Shown piece by piece: positions 29,074-39,081 of a DNA stretch of 64,000 nucleotides. Each line of letters starts with the position of its first letter. The first letter of the stretch is position 1. The position numbers and the translations under genes are program-made. The stretch comes from Maribacter sp. (GTDB lineage: Bacteria > Bacteroidota > Bacteroidia > Flavobacteriales > Flavobacteriaceae), in contig PDPR01000010.1 of assembly GCA_002749285.1 (NCBI GenBank), forward strand, positions 145,615-209,614, read 5' to 3'. The notes under the pieces are model-generated. The model was given only the letters and a program-made list of their open reading frames with translations, made no database searches and had not been told where the DNA came from.

Positions 29074-29823
29074 TTATTTCTTGTGGTCTACCAACATATC
29101 AATCAAAGAGATTGATGAATCCTCCATATCATTGACGATACTATCTATTTTTGCAATGATGTAGTTATAGAAAATCTGAAGGATGATAGCCGTAATAAGA
29201 CCAAATACCGTTGTCAACAATGCTACCTGGATATCGCCTGCGATCAATGAGGCACTCAAGTTACCTACCGCACTAATTTTCTGGAAGGCCTGAATCATAC
29301 CGATTACCGTACCCATGAAACCAAGCATCGGGGCAATAGCGATAAACAAGGACAACCAAGAAACATTTTTCTCCAACTGACCCATTTGAACACCACCGTA
29401 AGCTACAACCGACTTTTCAGCAGAATCGATACTCTCGTCCGCCCTGTCCAAGCCTTGGTAGTAGATAGAGGCAACAGGCCCTTTTGTATTTCTACAAACT
29501 TCCTTGGCAGCCTCAACACCGCCAGACGCCAAAGCATCCTCAACTTGTTGTTTCAACTTGGTCGTATTGGTTGTGGACATATTCAAGTAAATAATCCTTT
29601 CAATGGCAACGGCCAAACCAAGAATCAAACACAAAAGTACGATACCCATGAAACCGGCACCACCTGTTATGAACATTTCCTTTAAAACCTGAGTGAAACC
29701 TTTAGAAGCTTCTGGGGCTGTTTCCTGAACAGCAACCATTGCCGAGGCAACGTTTGCACTTACCGTATTTGTACCTGCTACAAATGACCCAGCAACGGCT
29801 AGGGTAGAGAATAATCTTTTCAT
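29074..29823 (-). CDS. exbB: MotA/TolQ/ExbB proton channel family protein
   Basis: A 249-residue protein. The first hydrophobic stretch (residues 3-25, LFSTLAVAGSFVAGTNTVSA) looks like a signal sequence. Three membrane helices typical of ExbB/TolQ follow: about 50-72, 150-172 and 190-215. The family signature is AIAPMLGFMGTVIGMIQAF with the nearby AGDIQVALLTTVFGL. It forms the proton-conducting stator around the ExbD dimer. The start at 29823 (ATG) is preferred to a TTG nine bases upstream. It is the first gene of the four-gene operon. Confidence 0.92.
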   Translation of the reverse strand: MKRLFSTLAVAGSFVAGTNTVSANVASAMVAVQETAPEASKGFTQVLKEMFITGGAGFMGIVLLCLILGLAVAIERIIYLNMSTTNTTKLKQQVEDALASGGVEAAKEVCRNTKGPVASIYYQGLDRADESIDSAEKSVVAYGGVQMGQLEKNVSWLSLFIAIAPMLGFMGTVIGMIQAFQKISAVGNLSASLIAGDIQVALLTTVFGLITAIILQIFYNYIIAKIDSIVNDMEDSSISLIDMLVDHKK

Positions 29824-30058
29824 TTCTTTCAAACTTAAATTTAGTTAGTTAATAGGGTTAAAGATAAAAAAAAAACGTAATAAAAATAGTATTTTTTTTT
29901 GCTTTGAAAAAGCAGGAACCTCACAGCCTCCTTATATTTCCACAATTCAGCAAAAAAAGCATTCCAAACTACCGACCAACAGCCAGTAACCGTACATGTG
30001 GAATAAATGTCGGCATCAACTCCCCATTTATTTTATTTTACATGTGCCAATGCCCTTG

Positions 30059-30146
30059 CAGAGAGGAAGGGATTCGAACCCTCGATACACTTTTGGTGTA
30101 TACACACTTTCCAGGCGTGCGCCTTCGACCACTCGGCCACCTCTCT
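30059..30146 (-). tRNA. tRNA-Ser (anticodon GGA)
   Basis: An 88-nt type II tRNA with a long variable arm (GTGTATAC / GTGTAT stem). The acceptor AGAGAGG pairs with CCTCTCT, followed by discriminator G as in tRNA-Ser. The D-arm GGCCGAGTGGTCGAAGGC and anticodon loop CTGGAAA give anticodon GGA. CCA is not encoded. Confidence 0.95.
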
Positions 30147-30214
30147 AATTTAGCCCAAAAGGTTGGCCAATTAACAAAAAAATAACCAAGTAATAAAATT
30201 TAAACCATTATTTT

Positions 30215-31246
30215 TTATTGCATTTCTCCCCTCAGGGAGGTTTCAAAAATCGTCTTGAACAATTTTGGGGAAATATTGCTCCCTAGCAAATACATCAACT
30301 TCGTTATAGCAGCCTCTGTCGTAATATCCTTACCGTTAATGACTTGCATTCGCCCCAATGCCCTACTGGTCTCGTATCTCCCCATAATGACACTACCCCC
30401 GGGACACTGTGTGACGTTGACAACATGAAGACCTCCTTCTATGGCTTTTTCCAGGGCCCGTAACAACCATTTCTGCGTGGGAGCGTTTCCTGAACCATAA
30501 GTTTCGAGAACCAACGCCTTTAGATTTGGAACATTGAGAACGCTTTTGACTACCTGTTCGTTCAATCCAGGGAATATTTTCAAAATAGCCACATTATCAT
30601 CCATATGTTTATGGATCTTTAGCTTTTTAGAAGTTTTAGGCTTTAGAAGGTACTCATCATACACTTTCAAATGCACGCCCGATTCCGCCAAAGGGGGATA
30701 ATTGAGCGAATTGAAAGCCTGGAAATGCTCTGCATTGATCTTCGTGGTCCTATTCGCACGATAGAGCTTATACTCAAAATACAGTCCCACTTCCTGTATG
30801 ACAGGTCTTCCCTTCTTACCTCGTAAAGCTGCTATTTGGATCGAGGTGATCAGATTCTCCTTGGCATCGGTACGCAAATCCCCTATTGGCAATTGCGAAC
30901 CGGTAAAAATCACTGGCTTGGATAAATTCTCGAGCATAAACCCCAAAGCCGATGCCGTATAACCCATGGTATCGCTACCATGCAAAACCACAAACCCATC
31001 ATAATCCAGGTAATTCCCCTCGATCAGTTCCGCAATCCGGACCCAATGGCCCGGATTCATATTGGAGGAATCCAGTGGGGTTTCAAACGAAACGGTTTCC
31101 ACAATACAGTCCAATTGGTTCAACTCAGGTATATTTTTCATCAAGGCACCAAAATCAAATGCCTTTAGTGAGCCTGATTCATAATCCTTGACCATACCGA
31201 TGGTACCCCCCGTGTAAATTATAAGTATATGTGGTTCGCTCTTCAT
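30215..31246 (-). CDS. ansA: Type I (cytoplasmic) L-asparaginase
   Basis: A 343-residue enzyme hydrolysing asparagine to aspartate and ammonia. The first catalytic threonine lies in IIYTGGTIGMV near the N-terminus. The second catalytic set is in FVVLHGSDTMGYTASALGFM (T-D-K triad), followed by PVIFTGSQLPIGDLRTDAKEN. There is no signal peptide, so the protein is cytoplasmic. Length matches AnsA. It starts 7 bp after tatD and is probably cotranscribed with it, a pairing seen in other Flavobacteriia. Confidence 0.94.
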   Translation of the reverse strand: MKSEPHILIIYTGGTIGMVKDYESGSLKAFDFGALMKNIPELNQLDCIVETVSFETPLDSSNMNPGHWVRIAELIEGNYLDYDGFVVLHGSDTMGYTASALGFMLENLSKPVIFTGSQLPIGDLRTDAKENLITSIQIAALRGKKGRPVIQEVGLYFEYKLYRANRTTKINAEHFQAFNSLNYPPLAESGVHLKVYDEYLLKPKTSKKLKIHKHMDDNVAILKIFPGLNEQVVKSVLNVPNLKALVLETYGSGNAPTQKWLLRALEKAIEGGLHVVNVTQCPGGSVIMGRYETSRALGRMQVINGKDITTEAAITKLMYLLGSNISPKLFKTIFETSLRGEMQ

Positions 31247-31252
31247 TTTTTT

Positions 31253-32020
31253 TCAAATACCGAATACCTGCTTCGAATTTTCCGTGGTAATCTTGGCAAG
31301 TTCATTTTTATCAATACCGTAAATGCCCGACACTTTATCTGCCACTTGGTCCAAATACGCACTTTCATTACGCTTGCCCCTGAAGGGTACCGGAGCCAGA
31401 TAAGGCGCATCGGTCTCCAAAACTATATCTTTAATGTCCAAATGCCTTAAGAATGTATCTATCTTTCCGTTTTTGAAGGTCACCACGCCACCAATGCCCA
31501 ACTTCATATTGTACGAAATGGCTCTTTTGGCCTGTTCCAAGGTCCCTGTAAAACAATGGAAAATACCATACAGACCCTCACCTTTCTCCCTTTCAAGCAC
31601 CTCAAAGACTTCTTCGAACGCTTCCCTACAATGTATCACTATAGGCAAACCATATTTTTTGGCCAATCCGATCTGATATTGGAAAGCGTCTTGCTGTTCC
31701 TTTAAAAAAGTCTTATCCCAATACAGGTCGATCCCTATTTCGCCAATAGCATAAAATCTCCTTTCGGACAACAATTCCTCCACATGGCGCAGTTCATCCT
31801 TGAAATTCCCCTTGACATGTGTGGGGTGAAGTCCTGCCATCAAAAACATATTTTCGGGATAAGCCGCTTCCAAAGCCAACATTGCCTCGGTATAAGTTGA
31901 ATCGATGGCCGGAATAAAGAAACGGTCGATACCTTTTTTTATAGCATTCCGCACCACCTCATCACGGTCTTCATCAAAAGCCTCACTATAAAGGTGTGTA
32001 TGTGTATCTGTCAAAACCAT
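31253..32020 (-). CDS. TatD family metal-dependent hydrolase/DNase
   Basis: A 255-residue amidohydrolase-fold protein with all family motifs: TDTHTHLYSEAF, AGLHPTHVK, IGEIGIDLYWDK, VIHCREAFEE, IFHCFTG and LETDAPYLAPVPFRGKRNES. The histidines and aspartates bind two metal ions. TatD proteins act as 3'-5' exonucleases or AP endonucleases in DNA repair, and some remove D-aminoacyl groups from tRNA. It is the first gene of the tatD-ansA pair. Confidence 0.93.
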   Translation of the reverse strand: MVLTDTHTHLYSEAFDEDRDEVVRNAIKKGIDRFFIPAIDSTYTEAMLALEAAYPENMFLMAGLHPTHVKGNFKDELRHVEELLSERRFYAIGEIGIDLYWDKTFLKEQQDAFQYQIGLAKKYGLPIVIHCREAFEEVFEVLEREKGEGLYGIFHCFTGTLEQAKRAISYNMKLGIGGVVTFKNGKIDTFLRHLDIKDIVLETDAPYLAPVPFRGKRNESAYLDQVADKVSGIYGIDKNELAKITTENSKQVFGI

Positions 32021-32146
32021 CTGTAAGTGTTTGTTTCCTTTTTATATTCAACCATAACCTACCCATAAACGCACAGGTTGCCCCCAACGCCATAAAGTCC
32101 ACTTCAAGGAACAAAAATAGCCCTATCTTTATCAAAAAAACAGATC

Positions 32147-32581
32147 TTGGGCCTCAAAAAATTTTTACAAAAGAAAAACTATATTCAAATACCCTTGGTA
32201 TATACTGCCACCAACCATTTTGAGATAGTCGCCAAGATCAATGGTGTTCCTGGACGGTTTATTCTTGACACGGGTGCGTCGAACACCTGTATTGGCATGG
32301 ATAAAATAGATTTTTTCAACCTAACATCCAAAGAATCCGAAATCAAGGCCGCCAGTGCCGGAATCACTGATATGGAAACGATGGTATCGACAAAAAACTC
32401 CATTGAAATCGGAAAATGGAACAGGAGGAAACAGAAAATAGTCCTATTCGACCTTACCCATATCAACAAGGCACTTACATCACACAACGCAATGCCTGTA
32501 GATGGGATAATCGGTGCCGATGTGCTCAGAAAGGGAAAAGCGATTATCGATTATCGAAAATCACGTGTATACATAAAATAA
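32147..32581 (+). CDS. Retropepsin-like aspartic protease domain protein
   Basis: A 144-residue single-domain protein with the catalytic motif FILDTGASNTCIG (DTGA, about residues 39-51) and a later VDGIIGADVLRKGKAIIDY segment, matching the hydrophobic-hydrophobic-G flap of clan AA peptidases. There is no signal peptide or membrane helix. As a single lobe it must work as a dimer. The only start that keeps the N-terminal MGLKKFLQKKNY is TTG at 32147; the next ATG would remove the catalytic half. The role is unknown. It converges on sucB at a shared hairpin. Confidence 0.82.
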   Translation: MGLKKFLQKKNYIQIPLVYTATNHFEIVAKINGVPGRFILDTGASNTCIGMDKIDFFNLTSKESEIKAASAGITDMETMVSTKNSIEIGKWNRRKQKIVLFDLTHINKALTSHNAMPVDGIIGADVLRKGKAIIDYRKSRVYIK

Positions 32582-32609
32582 AAAGACCCGAATTCGTTCG
32601 GGTCTTTTT
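32581..32609. terminator. Bidirectional terminator between retropepsin gene and sucB
   Basis: A 12-bp stem AAAAGACCCGAA / TTCGGGTCTTTT with a TTCG loop, flanked by A and T runs so that it can serve both convergent genes. Confidence 0.9.
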
Positions 32610-32647
32610 ATTTTACCATGTTTGTCCTATCATGGACCTAGCACGGG

Positions 32648-33862
32648 TTACATTTCCAAGGCCCTCTTCACATCATTGTCCATCAAAAGTTCTTCCGGAC
32701 TTTCCAAAGCTTCTTTCACAGCTACCAGAAAGCCCACGGACTCCTTACCATCGATTATCCTATGGTCATAGGACAAGGCCACATACATAATGGGGGCAAC
32801 CACTATTTCCCCATTTCTGACTATAGGTCTCTCAACAATATTATGCATCCCCAAAATCGCACTTTGCGGCGGATTGATTATCGGGGTTGACAACATGGAC
32901 CCGAACACTCCCCCATTGGTAATGGTAAATGTGCCCCCTGTCATTTCATCAACCGTAATCCCACCTTCACGTGCCCGAATGGCCAATCGTTTCACCTCTG
33001 CCTCAATACCCCTAAAAGTAAGTTTCTCGGCATTACGTATTACGGGCACCATTAATCCTTTGGGTCCTGAGACCGCTATGCTTATATCGGCAAAATCATA
33101 GGAGACCATCTCTTTACCATCGATCATCGAATTCACTGCCGGGTACATGTCAAGCGCCCTTACAACAGCCTTGGTAAAGAATGACATAAACCCGAGACCT
33201 ACCCCGTGTTTTTCCTTAAAATCTTCCTTATATTTCTTTCGTAGGCCAAAAATAGGCGACATGTCCACTTCGTTAAACGTAGTCAACATGGCCGTTTCGT
33301 TTTTGGCCGAAACCAATCGTTCCGCAACTTTTCTACGCAACATCGAAAGTTTAGAGCGTTTTTCCCCACGACTACCCCAATTAGGGGTCGTACCCATTGA
33401 AGGCACTGCGTTTATCGCATCTTCCTTGGTGATCCTACCGTCCTTACCCGTACCTTTGACATTGGCCGCATCAAGATTCTTTTCCGCCAATATCTTTTTG
33501 GCCGCAGGCGAAGCGGTCCCTGTTGCATAGGTGTCTTTCTTTTCCTCCTCTACCTGTGGTGTCGATGCTTCTGGTTCGGCATCCTTAGGTGCTACTTTTT
33601 TTGGCCCCGACCCCTTAGGCCTATCTGCCGATGTATCTATCAAGCATACAACAGCTCCCACTTCCACAGCATCTCCGACCCCCGCTTTCAAAGTGATCGT
33701 ACCACTTGCCTCAGCAGGAAGTTCCAATGTTGCCTTATCGGAATCGACTTCGGCAATTGCCTGGTCCTTTTCAACATAATCTCCATCCTCTACCAACCAT
33801 TCCGCAATCTCAACCTCGGTAATTGATTCTCCCGGTGAGGGGACTTTCATTTCTAAAATCAT
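32648..33862 (-). CDS. sucB: 2-oxoglutarate dehydrogenase E2, dihydrolipoyllysine succinyltransferase
   Basis: A 404-residue TCA-cycle enzyme. The N-terminal lipoyl domain (residues 1-77) carries the modifiable lysine in [14 protein letters not shown]. The peripheral-subunit-binding domain lies at about 118-152 ([21 protein letters not shown]). The catalytic acyltransferase domain covers about 175-404, with [19 protein letters not shown] giving the catalytic His and Asp. The linker between lipoyl and E3-binding domains is acidic and lysine-rich. It lies 28 bp after sucA, in one operon. The E3 subunit is not in the window. Confidence 0.97.
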   Translation of the reverse strand: MILEMKVPSPGESITEVEIAEWLVEDGDYVEKDQAIAEVDSDKATLELPAEASGTITLKAGVGDAVEVGAVVCLIDTSADRPKGSGPKKVAPKDAEPEASTPQVEEEKKDTYATGTASPAAKKILAEKNLDAANVKGTGKDGRITKEDAINAVPSMGTTPNWGSRGEKRSKLSMLRRKVAERLVSAKNETAMLTTFNEVDMSPIFGLRKKYKEDFKEKHGVGLGFMSFFTKAVVRALDMYPAVNSMIDGKEMVSYDFADISIAVSGPKGLMVPVIRNAEKLTFRGIEAEVKRLAIRAREGGITVDEMTGGTFTITNGGVFGSMLSTPIINPPQSAILGMHNIVERPIVRNGEIVVAPIMYVALSYDHRIIDGKESVGFLVAVKEALESPEELLMDNDVKRALEM

Positions 33863-33890
33863 TCTTTAAAAAATTAGATGTTTTATTTCT

Positions 33891-36686
33891 TTATTTAGGT
33901 CTTGTCATATTATCCTTGCTTTTGTCGAAAACAAAATCCAACACTTGTTGGTGTCTGTTCTTGGACCGCAAAGCACTACCTGCCGAAGGTGAGGCATAAA
34001 ATCTCCTGGATGCCACCCTGAAGCTATCCGATTTATGATAATGCATCATAAGATGGCTCCATGCACCCATGTTACGAGGCTCTTCCTGTGCCCAAACCAC
34101 ATCGTCCGCTTGGCTATATTTTTCCAAGATAGCGTCTATTTGGCCAACAGGCAACGGAAATAGTTGCTCGATCCTGACCAATGCGACATCATCCCTCTCC
34201 AATTTCCCCCTTTCAGCCAAAAGGTCATAATAGAATTTACCAGTACAGAACACCAATGATTTCACCTTTTTAGCATTCACCTGTCCATCATCCAAAACTT
34301 CCTGGAACCTTCCCGAGACAAATTCATCGACAGAGGAAACAGCCCTTGGATGACGCAATAGGCTCTTGGGTGTGAAAACAATCAGTGGTTTTCTAAAACC
34401 AACCTTCATCTGTCTTCTCAGTATATGGAACATCTGGGCCGGTGTCGTAACGTCGGCAATGTACATATTATCCCGGGCGCATAATTGCAAATACCGCTCC
34501 ATCCGTGCAGAAGAGTGTTCGGCACCTTGACCCTCGTAACCATGGGGCAGTAACATTACCAGTCCGTTCTGCAACTTCCATTTATCCTCCGCTGCGGATA
34601 TATACTGATCGATCATTATTTGGGCCCCATTACTGAAATCACCGAACTGGGCTTCCCAGATGGTCAGGGTATTTGGGCTTGCCATGGCATAGCCATAATC
34701 AAAACCGACCACTGCATATTCCGAGAGCAAGGAATTGTATATCTGGAAATTACCTTGATTTTTCGAAATATGGTTCAAAAGCATTACCTCTTCCTCACTT
34801 TCCTCGACTTTCATAACGGCGTGCCTATGGGAAAAAGTGCCCCTTTCCACATCCTGACCTGAGATACGCACCCCGTAACCTTCCTCTAGGAGTGTGCCAT
34901 AGGCCAATAACTCACCCATGGCCCAATCCAATTTGTCGGTTTCAAAGAACATTTTCTTTCGATCGGCAACCAATTTGACCACTTTTCTAAGGAACTTCTT
35001 ATTTTCGGGAAGTTCCGTAAGGACTTTCGCTATTCCGACCAACTTATCCTTTTTATAAGTCGTATCCACGGCATCCAACATCTCCCATTCACGAACGGGC
35101 GTAAAATCTTTCCATTCATCTGCCATGAATGGTGTTATTATCGTTTTATCCTCTTTTCTGGAATCCACAAGCTCTTCTTCCAAAGAGGCTTTATACTCCT
35201 GCTCCAATTGCCTTACATGTTCCTCTCCAACAACCCCTTCCGCAATAAGCCTTTCGGCATAAATATCACGGGGGTTCTTATGCTTGGCTATAGCCTTATA
35301 AAGTTTGGGCTGGGTAAACCTAGGTTCGTCACCCTCATTATGGCCGTATTTCCTATACCCCAATAAATCAATGAAAACATCGCTATTGAAGCGCATACGA
35401 TATTCCAATGCAAACAATGCCACATGGCAAACCGCCTCCGGATCATCCGCATTCACATGCAATACCGGACTTAAAGTGACCTTACCTACATCGGTACAAT
35501 ACGTAGAGGTTCTTGCATCCAGATAATTGGTGGTGAAACCAATCTGGTTGTTCACCACTATATGTATGGTTCCGTTGGTCTTGTAACCATCAAGCTTTGC
35601 CATTTGAACCACTTCATATACCACACCTTGACCAGCTATAGCGGCATCACCATGGACAACAATCGGCAAGACCTTTGAAAAATCATCCTTGTAATGTGCA
35701 TCCTGTTTGGCTCGTACAATACCCTCTACCACTGGGCCCACAGTCTCTAAATGTGACGGGTTGGGGGCAATGTTCATCTTGATCTTATTGCCGTTATCCG
35801 ATTTCCTATCGGATGTCCACCCTAAATGGTACTTGACATCACCATCAAAGATCTCCTGTTCATAATCCTTCCCATCGAACTCACTGAAGATAGCTTTCGC
35901 CGATTTGCCAAAGATGTTCGTAAGGACATTGAGCCTACCCCTATGCGCCATACCCATGACAAACTGTTCGACCCCCATTTCGGCGGCCCTTTCGACTATG
36001 GCGTCCAAAGCAGGGATCAGCGATTCGTTCCCCTCTAGGGAAAACCGTTTTTGACCTACATATTTTGTGTGGAGGAAACCCTCAAAGGATACGGCCTGAT
36101 TGAGTTTTTTCAAGATATGTTTCTTTTGGCCACTACTGAAATCCGGATGATTGCCATTAACATTCACCCAATTCTGAATCCAAGAAACAAATTCAGGTTT
36201 ACGTATGTACATATACTCAACCCCTATGGAATCACAATAAATGCGCTGTAAATGTGCTATAATATCACGCAGTGTATTAGGACCCAGCCCAACAACCTCA
36301 CCAGCAGTGAATACGGTATCCAGATCCTGGTCGCTTAACCCAAAATGTTCCAAGTCGAGCGTAGGGACATATGTCCTACGTTTACGAACCGGATTCGTCT
36401 TGGTGAAAAGATGGCCCCGGGTACGATATCCATCGATCAAACGAATTACCCGAAACTCCTTCTGCATTTGTTCCGGCACTTGACCATCCATAACCAAGGG
36501 TGTGGCCCCACTATCTTTTTGAAAAGAACCACCGGCTTCATCCGATGAACTTTCAACCCCAAAATCAAAACCTTGGAAAAATGCCCTCCAACTAGGCTCG
36601 ACACTATCGGGATCTGTTAAATATTTGTCGTACACCTCTGCGAAATAGGAAGTATGCGCCGCATTTAAAAAGGAATATTTATCCAT
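33891..36686 (-). CDS. sucA: 2-oxoglutarate dehydrogenase E1 component
   Basis: A 931-residue thiamine-diphosphate decarboxylase. The N-terminal E2-binding segment (FLNAAHTSYFAEVYDKYL, VEPSWRAFFQGF) is typical. The catalytic domains carry MGMAHRGRLNVLTNI, the TPP/Mg site VHGDAAIAGQGVVYE and VVNNQIGFTT, and later GYEGQGAEHSSARMERYLQL. Length is normal for SucA. The start MDKYSFLN at 36686 is the first Met, and the gene is transcribed together with sucB. Confidence 0.97.
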   Translation of the reverse strand: MDKYSFLNAAHTSYFAEVYDKYLTDPDSVEPSWRAFFQGFDFGVESSSDEAGGSFQKDSGATPLVMDGQVPEQMQKEFRVIRLIDGYRTRGHLFTKTNPVRKRRTYVPTLDLEHFGLSDQDLDTVFTAGEVVGLGPNTLRDIIAHLQRIYCDSIGVEYMYIRKPEFVSWIQNWVNVNGNHPDFSSGQKKHILKKLNQAVSFEGFLHTKYVGQKRFSLEGNESLIPALDAIVERAAEMGVEQFVMGMAHRGRLNVLTNIFGKSAKAIFSEFDGKDYEQEIFDGDVKYHLGWTSDRKSDNGNKIKMNIAPNPSHLETVGPVVEGIVRAKQDAHYKDDFSKVLPIVVHGDAAIAGQGVVYEVVQMAKLDGYKTNGTIHIVVNNQIGFTTNYLDARTSTYCTDVGKVTLSPVLHVNADDPEAVCHVALFALEYRMRFNSDVFIDLLGYRKYGHNEGDEPRFTQPKLYKAIAKHKNPRDIYAERLIAEGVVGEEHVRQLEQEYKASLEEELVDSRKEDKTIITPFMADEWKDFTPVREWEMLDAVDTTYKKDKLVGIAKVLTELPENKKFLRKVVKLVADRKKMFFETDKLDWAMGELLAYGTLLEEGYGVRISGQDVERGTFSHRHAVMKVEESEEEVMLLNHISKNQGNFQIYNSLLSEYAVVGFDYGYAMASPNTLTIWEAQFGDFSNGAQIMIDQYISAAEDKWKLQNGLVMLLPHGYEGQGAEHSSARMERYLQLCARDNMYIADVTTPAQMFHILRRQMKVGFRKPLIVFTPKSLLRHPRAVSSVDEFVSGRFQEVLDDGQVNAKKVKSLVFCTGKFYYDLLAERGKLERDDVALVRIEQLFPLPVGQIDAILEKYSQADDVVWAQEEPRNMGAWSHLMMHYHKSDSFRVASRRFYASPSAGSALRSKNRHQQVLDFVFDKSKDNMTRPK

Positions 36687-36897
36687 GTATGTACTCTATC
36701 TTACAAGAAACGATCCCGCTAGGTGACAAGACCGATTCTTTCTAATTTGTTTGATATAATGATTCCTGAATTCCAAATAATGGTTTCAATAATAAAACCT
36801 CTCCAAAAATACAATATTTCCCATATCTAGGCGTATCTTCATTGATAATATTGCCCAAAAGCAAGAACAATCACTATAAATATAAAATCATTCCAAA

Positions 36898-37398
36898 ATG
36901 AAACATTACTTTTTATTCCTGGTTTTTCTTATCGGATCTTCATCCTTGGCCCAAAAGACCCCCGGTGACTTCTGGGGCAATGTACGTTTTGGGGGCGGGG
37001 TGGGTTTAGGTTTCACCAACGAAAACTTCAATGCCTCAGTCTCACCAAGTGCCATATTCCAGGTAAATGACCAGTTTGCCGCTGGAGCCAGCCTTAATTT
37101 CAATTATGCCAAATTCAACGAAGACAAGCTGTTTGCCTATGGCGGCAGTATCTTATCACTATACAATCCCATCCCCAATATTCAATTATCAGGGGAATTG
37201 GAACAATTGAGGATCAACAGGACATACGCCCTTGACGGGGGCAACAGGGAAGACAACTATTGGTCCCCGGCACTTTTTCTCGGTATCGGCTACAGTAACC
37301 GGAACCTGACCCTTGGCTTACGCTACGACATATTATACGATGATGGCAAAAGTATTTACGCCAATGCATTAATGCCTTTTGTCCGTGTCTATTTCTAG
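36898..37398 (+). CDS. Small outer-membrane beta-barrel protein next to sucA
   Basis: A 166-residue protein with a signal peptide (MKHYFLFLVFLIGSSSLAQ) and about eight amphipathic strands (FGGGVGLGFTNENFNASVSP, FAAGASLNFNYAKF, PALFLGIGYSNRNLTLGLRYD), ending in a typical barrel terminus FVRVYF. It is not an enzyme. Some database entries for relatives carry the misleading name alpha-ketoglutarate decarboxylase, probably copied from the neighbouring sucA. It is divergently transcribed from sucA with about 210 bp between them. The function is unknown. Confidence 0.8.
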   Translation: MKHYFLFLVFLIGSSSLAQKTPGDFWGNVRFGGGVGLGFTNENFNASVSPSAIFQVNDQFAAGASLNFNYAKFNEDKLFAYGGSILSLYNPIPNIQLSGELEQLRINRTYALDGGNREDNYWSPALFLGIGYSNRNLTLGLRYDILYDDGKSIYANALMPFVRVYF

Positions 37399-37399
37399 T

Positions 37400-37762
37400 C
37401 TAGGAGGGATATTTTTCCTTTAACCATACTTTTTGAAACTCCCTTTTCAAGACCAACAATGAAACCTGTTCGGCCACTTCAACCGCATCGGTCACATGGA
37501 TCTGCCTAAACGCTTTTTCAGGAACATCGACCACATAGAGTAGGTTTAGGTAATCGGGGAATTTCTCCATGACCAAAAAATAGATTTTTTCATGCATAAA
37601 GGTCCATAAATCCTCAGGGGAAACATTATCGGCAAGATCAATGGGGATATTGGCAAGTCCGAAGTCTTTCTTTAGCTGAAGTACCAATTTACCATAAAGG
37701 TTTTCCGCTTGGGCATTCGCCAAAAGCTCATTGCTATTTTCAAAATGGGGTTTTCGAGTCAT
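37400..37762 (-). CDS. Hypothetical cytoplasmic protein
   Basis: A 120-residue soluble protein, mostly helical, without signal or membrane segment: NAQAENLYGKLVLQLKKDF, PEDLWTFMHEKIYFLVMEKF, YLNLLYVVDVPEKAFRQI and AVEVAEQVSLLVLKREFQKVW. It looks like a conserved Flavobacteriia protein of unknown role. The open frame extends to 37894, but the upstream part is basic and cysteine-containing without resemblance to the rest, so the ATG at 37762 (or the one at 37768) is preferred. It ends one base from the stop of the convergent barrel gene. Confidence 0.7.
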   Translation of the reverse strand: MTRKPHFENSNELLANAQAENLYGKLVLQLKKDFGLANIPIDLADNVSPEDLWTFMHEKIYFLVMEKFPDYLNLLYVVDVPEKAFRQIHVTDAVEVAEQVSLLVLKREFQKVWLKEKYPS

Positions 37763-38026
37763 ACGCATAGTATCTTTAATATTGCTACGGCGAACCATGT
37801 GGGCTTTACAACCATTCTCACGACAGCCCCATAAAAAGTGCTTCGCCCGGGTCACGACATGTGCCTCCTTAAAACCCGTTTTATCAATAACCAATGAGGA
37901 CGGGGTTGAACAACCGGCCCGATCGGGTTTGATAGATCAAATACGTACCCAAGCTGTTTTGGTTTACCCACTCCTATCCTGATCGTTGGACTGGCATGGC
38001 AAAAGGTACCAACACAACCCTTACGG

Positions 38027-39043
38027 TCAACTTCTTATCTTTTGCTCCCAGTCCCATGCCGATTTCATAGCCTCGTCCAAAGTGAATTGTGCTTTCCATC
38101 CAAGTTCTTCATTGGCAAGCGTGGTATCCGCATATGCCGAAGTGATATCACCCGGTCTTCTACCCACAATCTTATAATTGAGTTTTTTGCCCGACACCCT
38201 TTCAAAACTCTTGATGGCCTCAAGAACTGTACTTCCTTTGCCCGTGCCCACATTAAAGACCTCGTAGTTCGTCTTGTTCTTTCTGGCAAGCAGGCGCTGA
38301 AGAGCTACAACATGGGCCTTTGCCAGGTCCACCACATAAATATAATCCCGTACACAGGTTCCATCCGAAGTAGGGTAATCGTCTCCAAAAACCGACAATT
38401 GCTCCCTAAGCCCTACCCCTGTCTGCGTAATGAAGGGCATTAGGTTCTGTGGCACCCCAATGGGCAACTCCCCAATCTCAGAACTGGGATGGGCACCCAT
38501 AGGGTTGAAATAACGAAGGGCAATCGCATTTAATCCACTGGTGACCTTACAGGTATCCTGAATTATCTCCTCACCGATCTGTTTGGTGTTACCATAAGGC
38601 GATTCCGCCTTTTTCACAGGGGCATCTTCGGTAATCGGCATAACATCTGCTTGGCCATAAACGGTACAACTGGAACTGAATATGAAACTGGATTCCGGTT
38701 TTTTCGACAATTCCTTCAACAAATAAACAAGGGTGCCAATATTATTCTCATAATACAACAAAGGGTTTTCAACACTTTCGCCAACGGCTTTGGAGGCAGC
38801 AAAGTGAATCACCCCCCCCACATCGGTATGTCTCTTGAAAAATTCCCCGACTTTCGCCTTTTCCTTTAGATCTATTTTCTCGAACAATGGCCTCTTACCC
38901 GTTATCGCAGTAATACCGTCAAGCACTTTTTCGGAGGAATTGGAACAATCATCTATAATTATGACCTCAAAACCTTCGTTTTGAAGCTCTACAACGGTAT
39001 GGGAACCTATAAATCCCAATCCACCTGTAACCAATACTTTCAT
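38027..39043 (-). CDS. galE: UDP-glucose 4-epimerase
   Basis: A 338-residue short-chain dehydrogenase-type epimerase interconverting UDP-glucose and UDP-galactose. The NAD-binding VTGGLGFIGSHTVVEL is at the N-terminus. The catalytic Ser and Tyr-x-x-x-Lys are in FSSSCTVYG and ESPYGNTKQIGEE. Substrate-binding segments LRYFNPMGAHPSSEIGE and DGTCVRDYIYVVDLAKAH follow. Length is that of GalE. It lies 38 bp downstream of the DegT aminotransferase and near waaA, suggesting a supply of nucleotide sugar for surface polysaccharide. Confidence 0.95.
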   Translation of the reverse strand: MKVLVTGGLGFIGSHTVVELQNEGFEVIIIDDCSNSSEKVLDGITAITGKRPLFEKIDLKEKAKVGEFFKRHTDVGGVIHFAASKAVGESVENPLLYYENNIGTLVYLLKELSKKPESSFIFSSSCTVYGQADVMPITEDAPVKKAESPYGNTKQIGEEIIQDTCKVTSGLNAIALRYFNPMGAHPSSEIGELPIGVPQNLMPFITQTGVGLREQLSVFGDDYPTSDGTCVRDYIYVVDLAKAHVVALQRLLARKNKTNYEVFNVGTGKGSTVLEAIKSFERVSGKKLNYKIVGRRPGDITSAYADTTLANEELGWKAQFTLDEAMKSAWDWEQKIRS

Positions 39044-39081
39044 CTTATTTTGTTTTAAAATCCAATTTCAAAAAAACACAT

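Noticed and set aside
29904..30185. 93-codon + strand frame overlapping tRNA-Ser
   Set aside because: It runs through the whole tRNA gene and encodes tRNA complement sequence, with no protein features.
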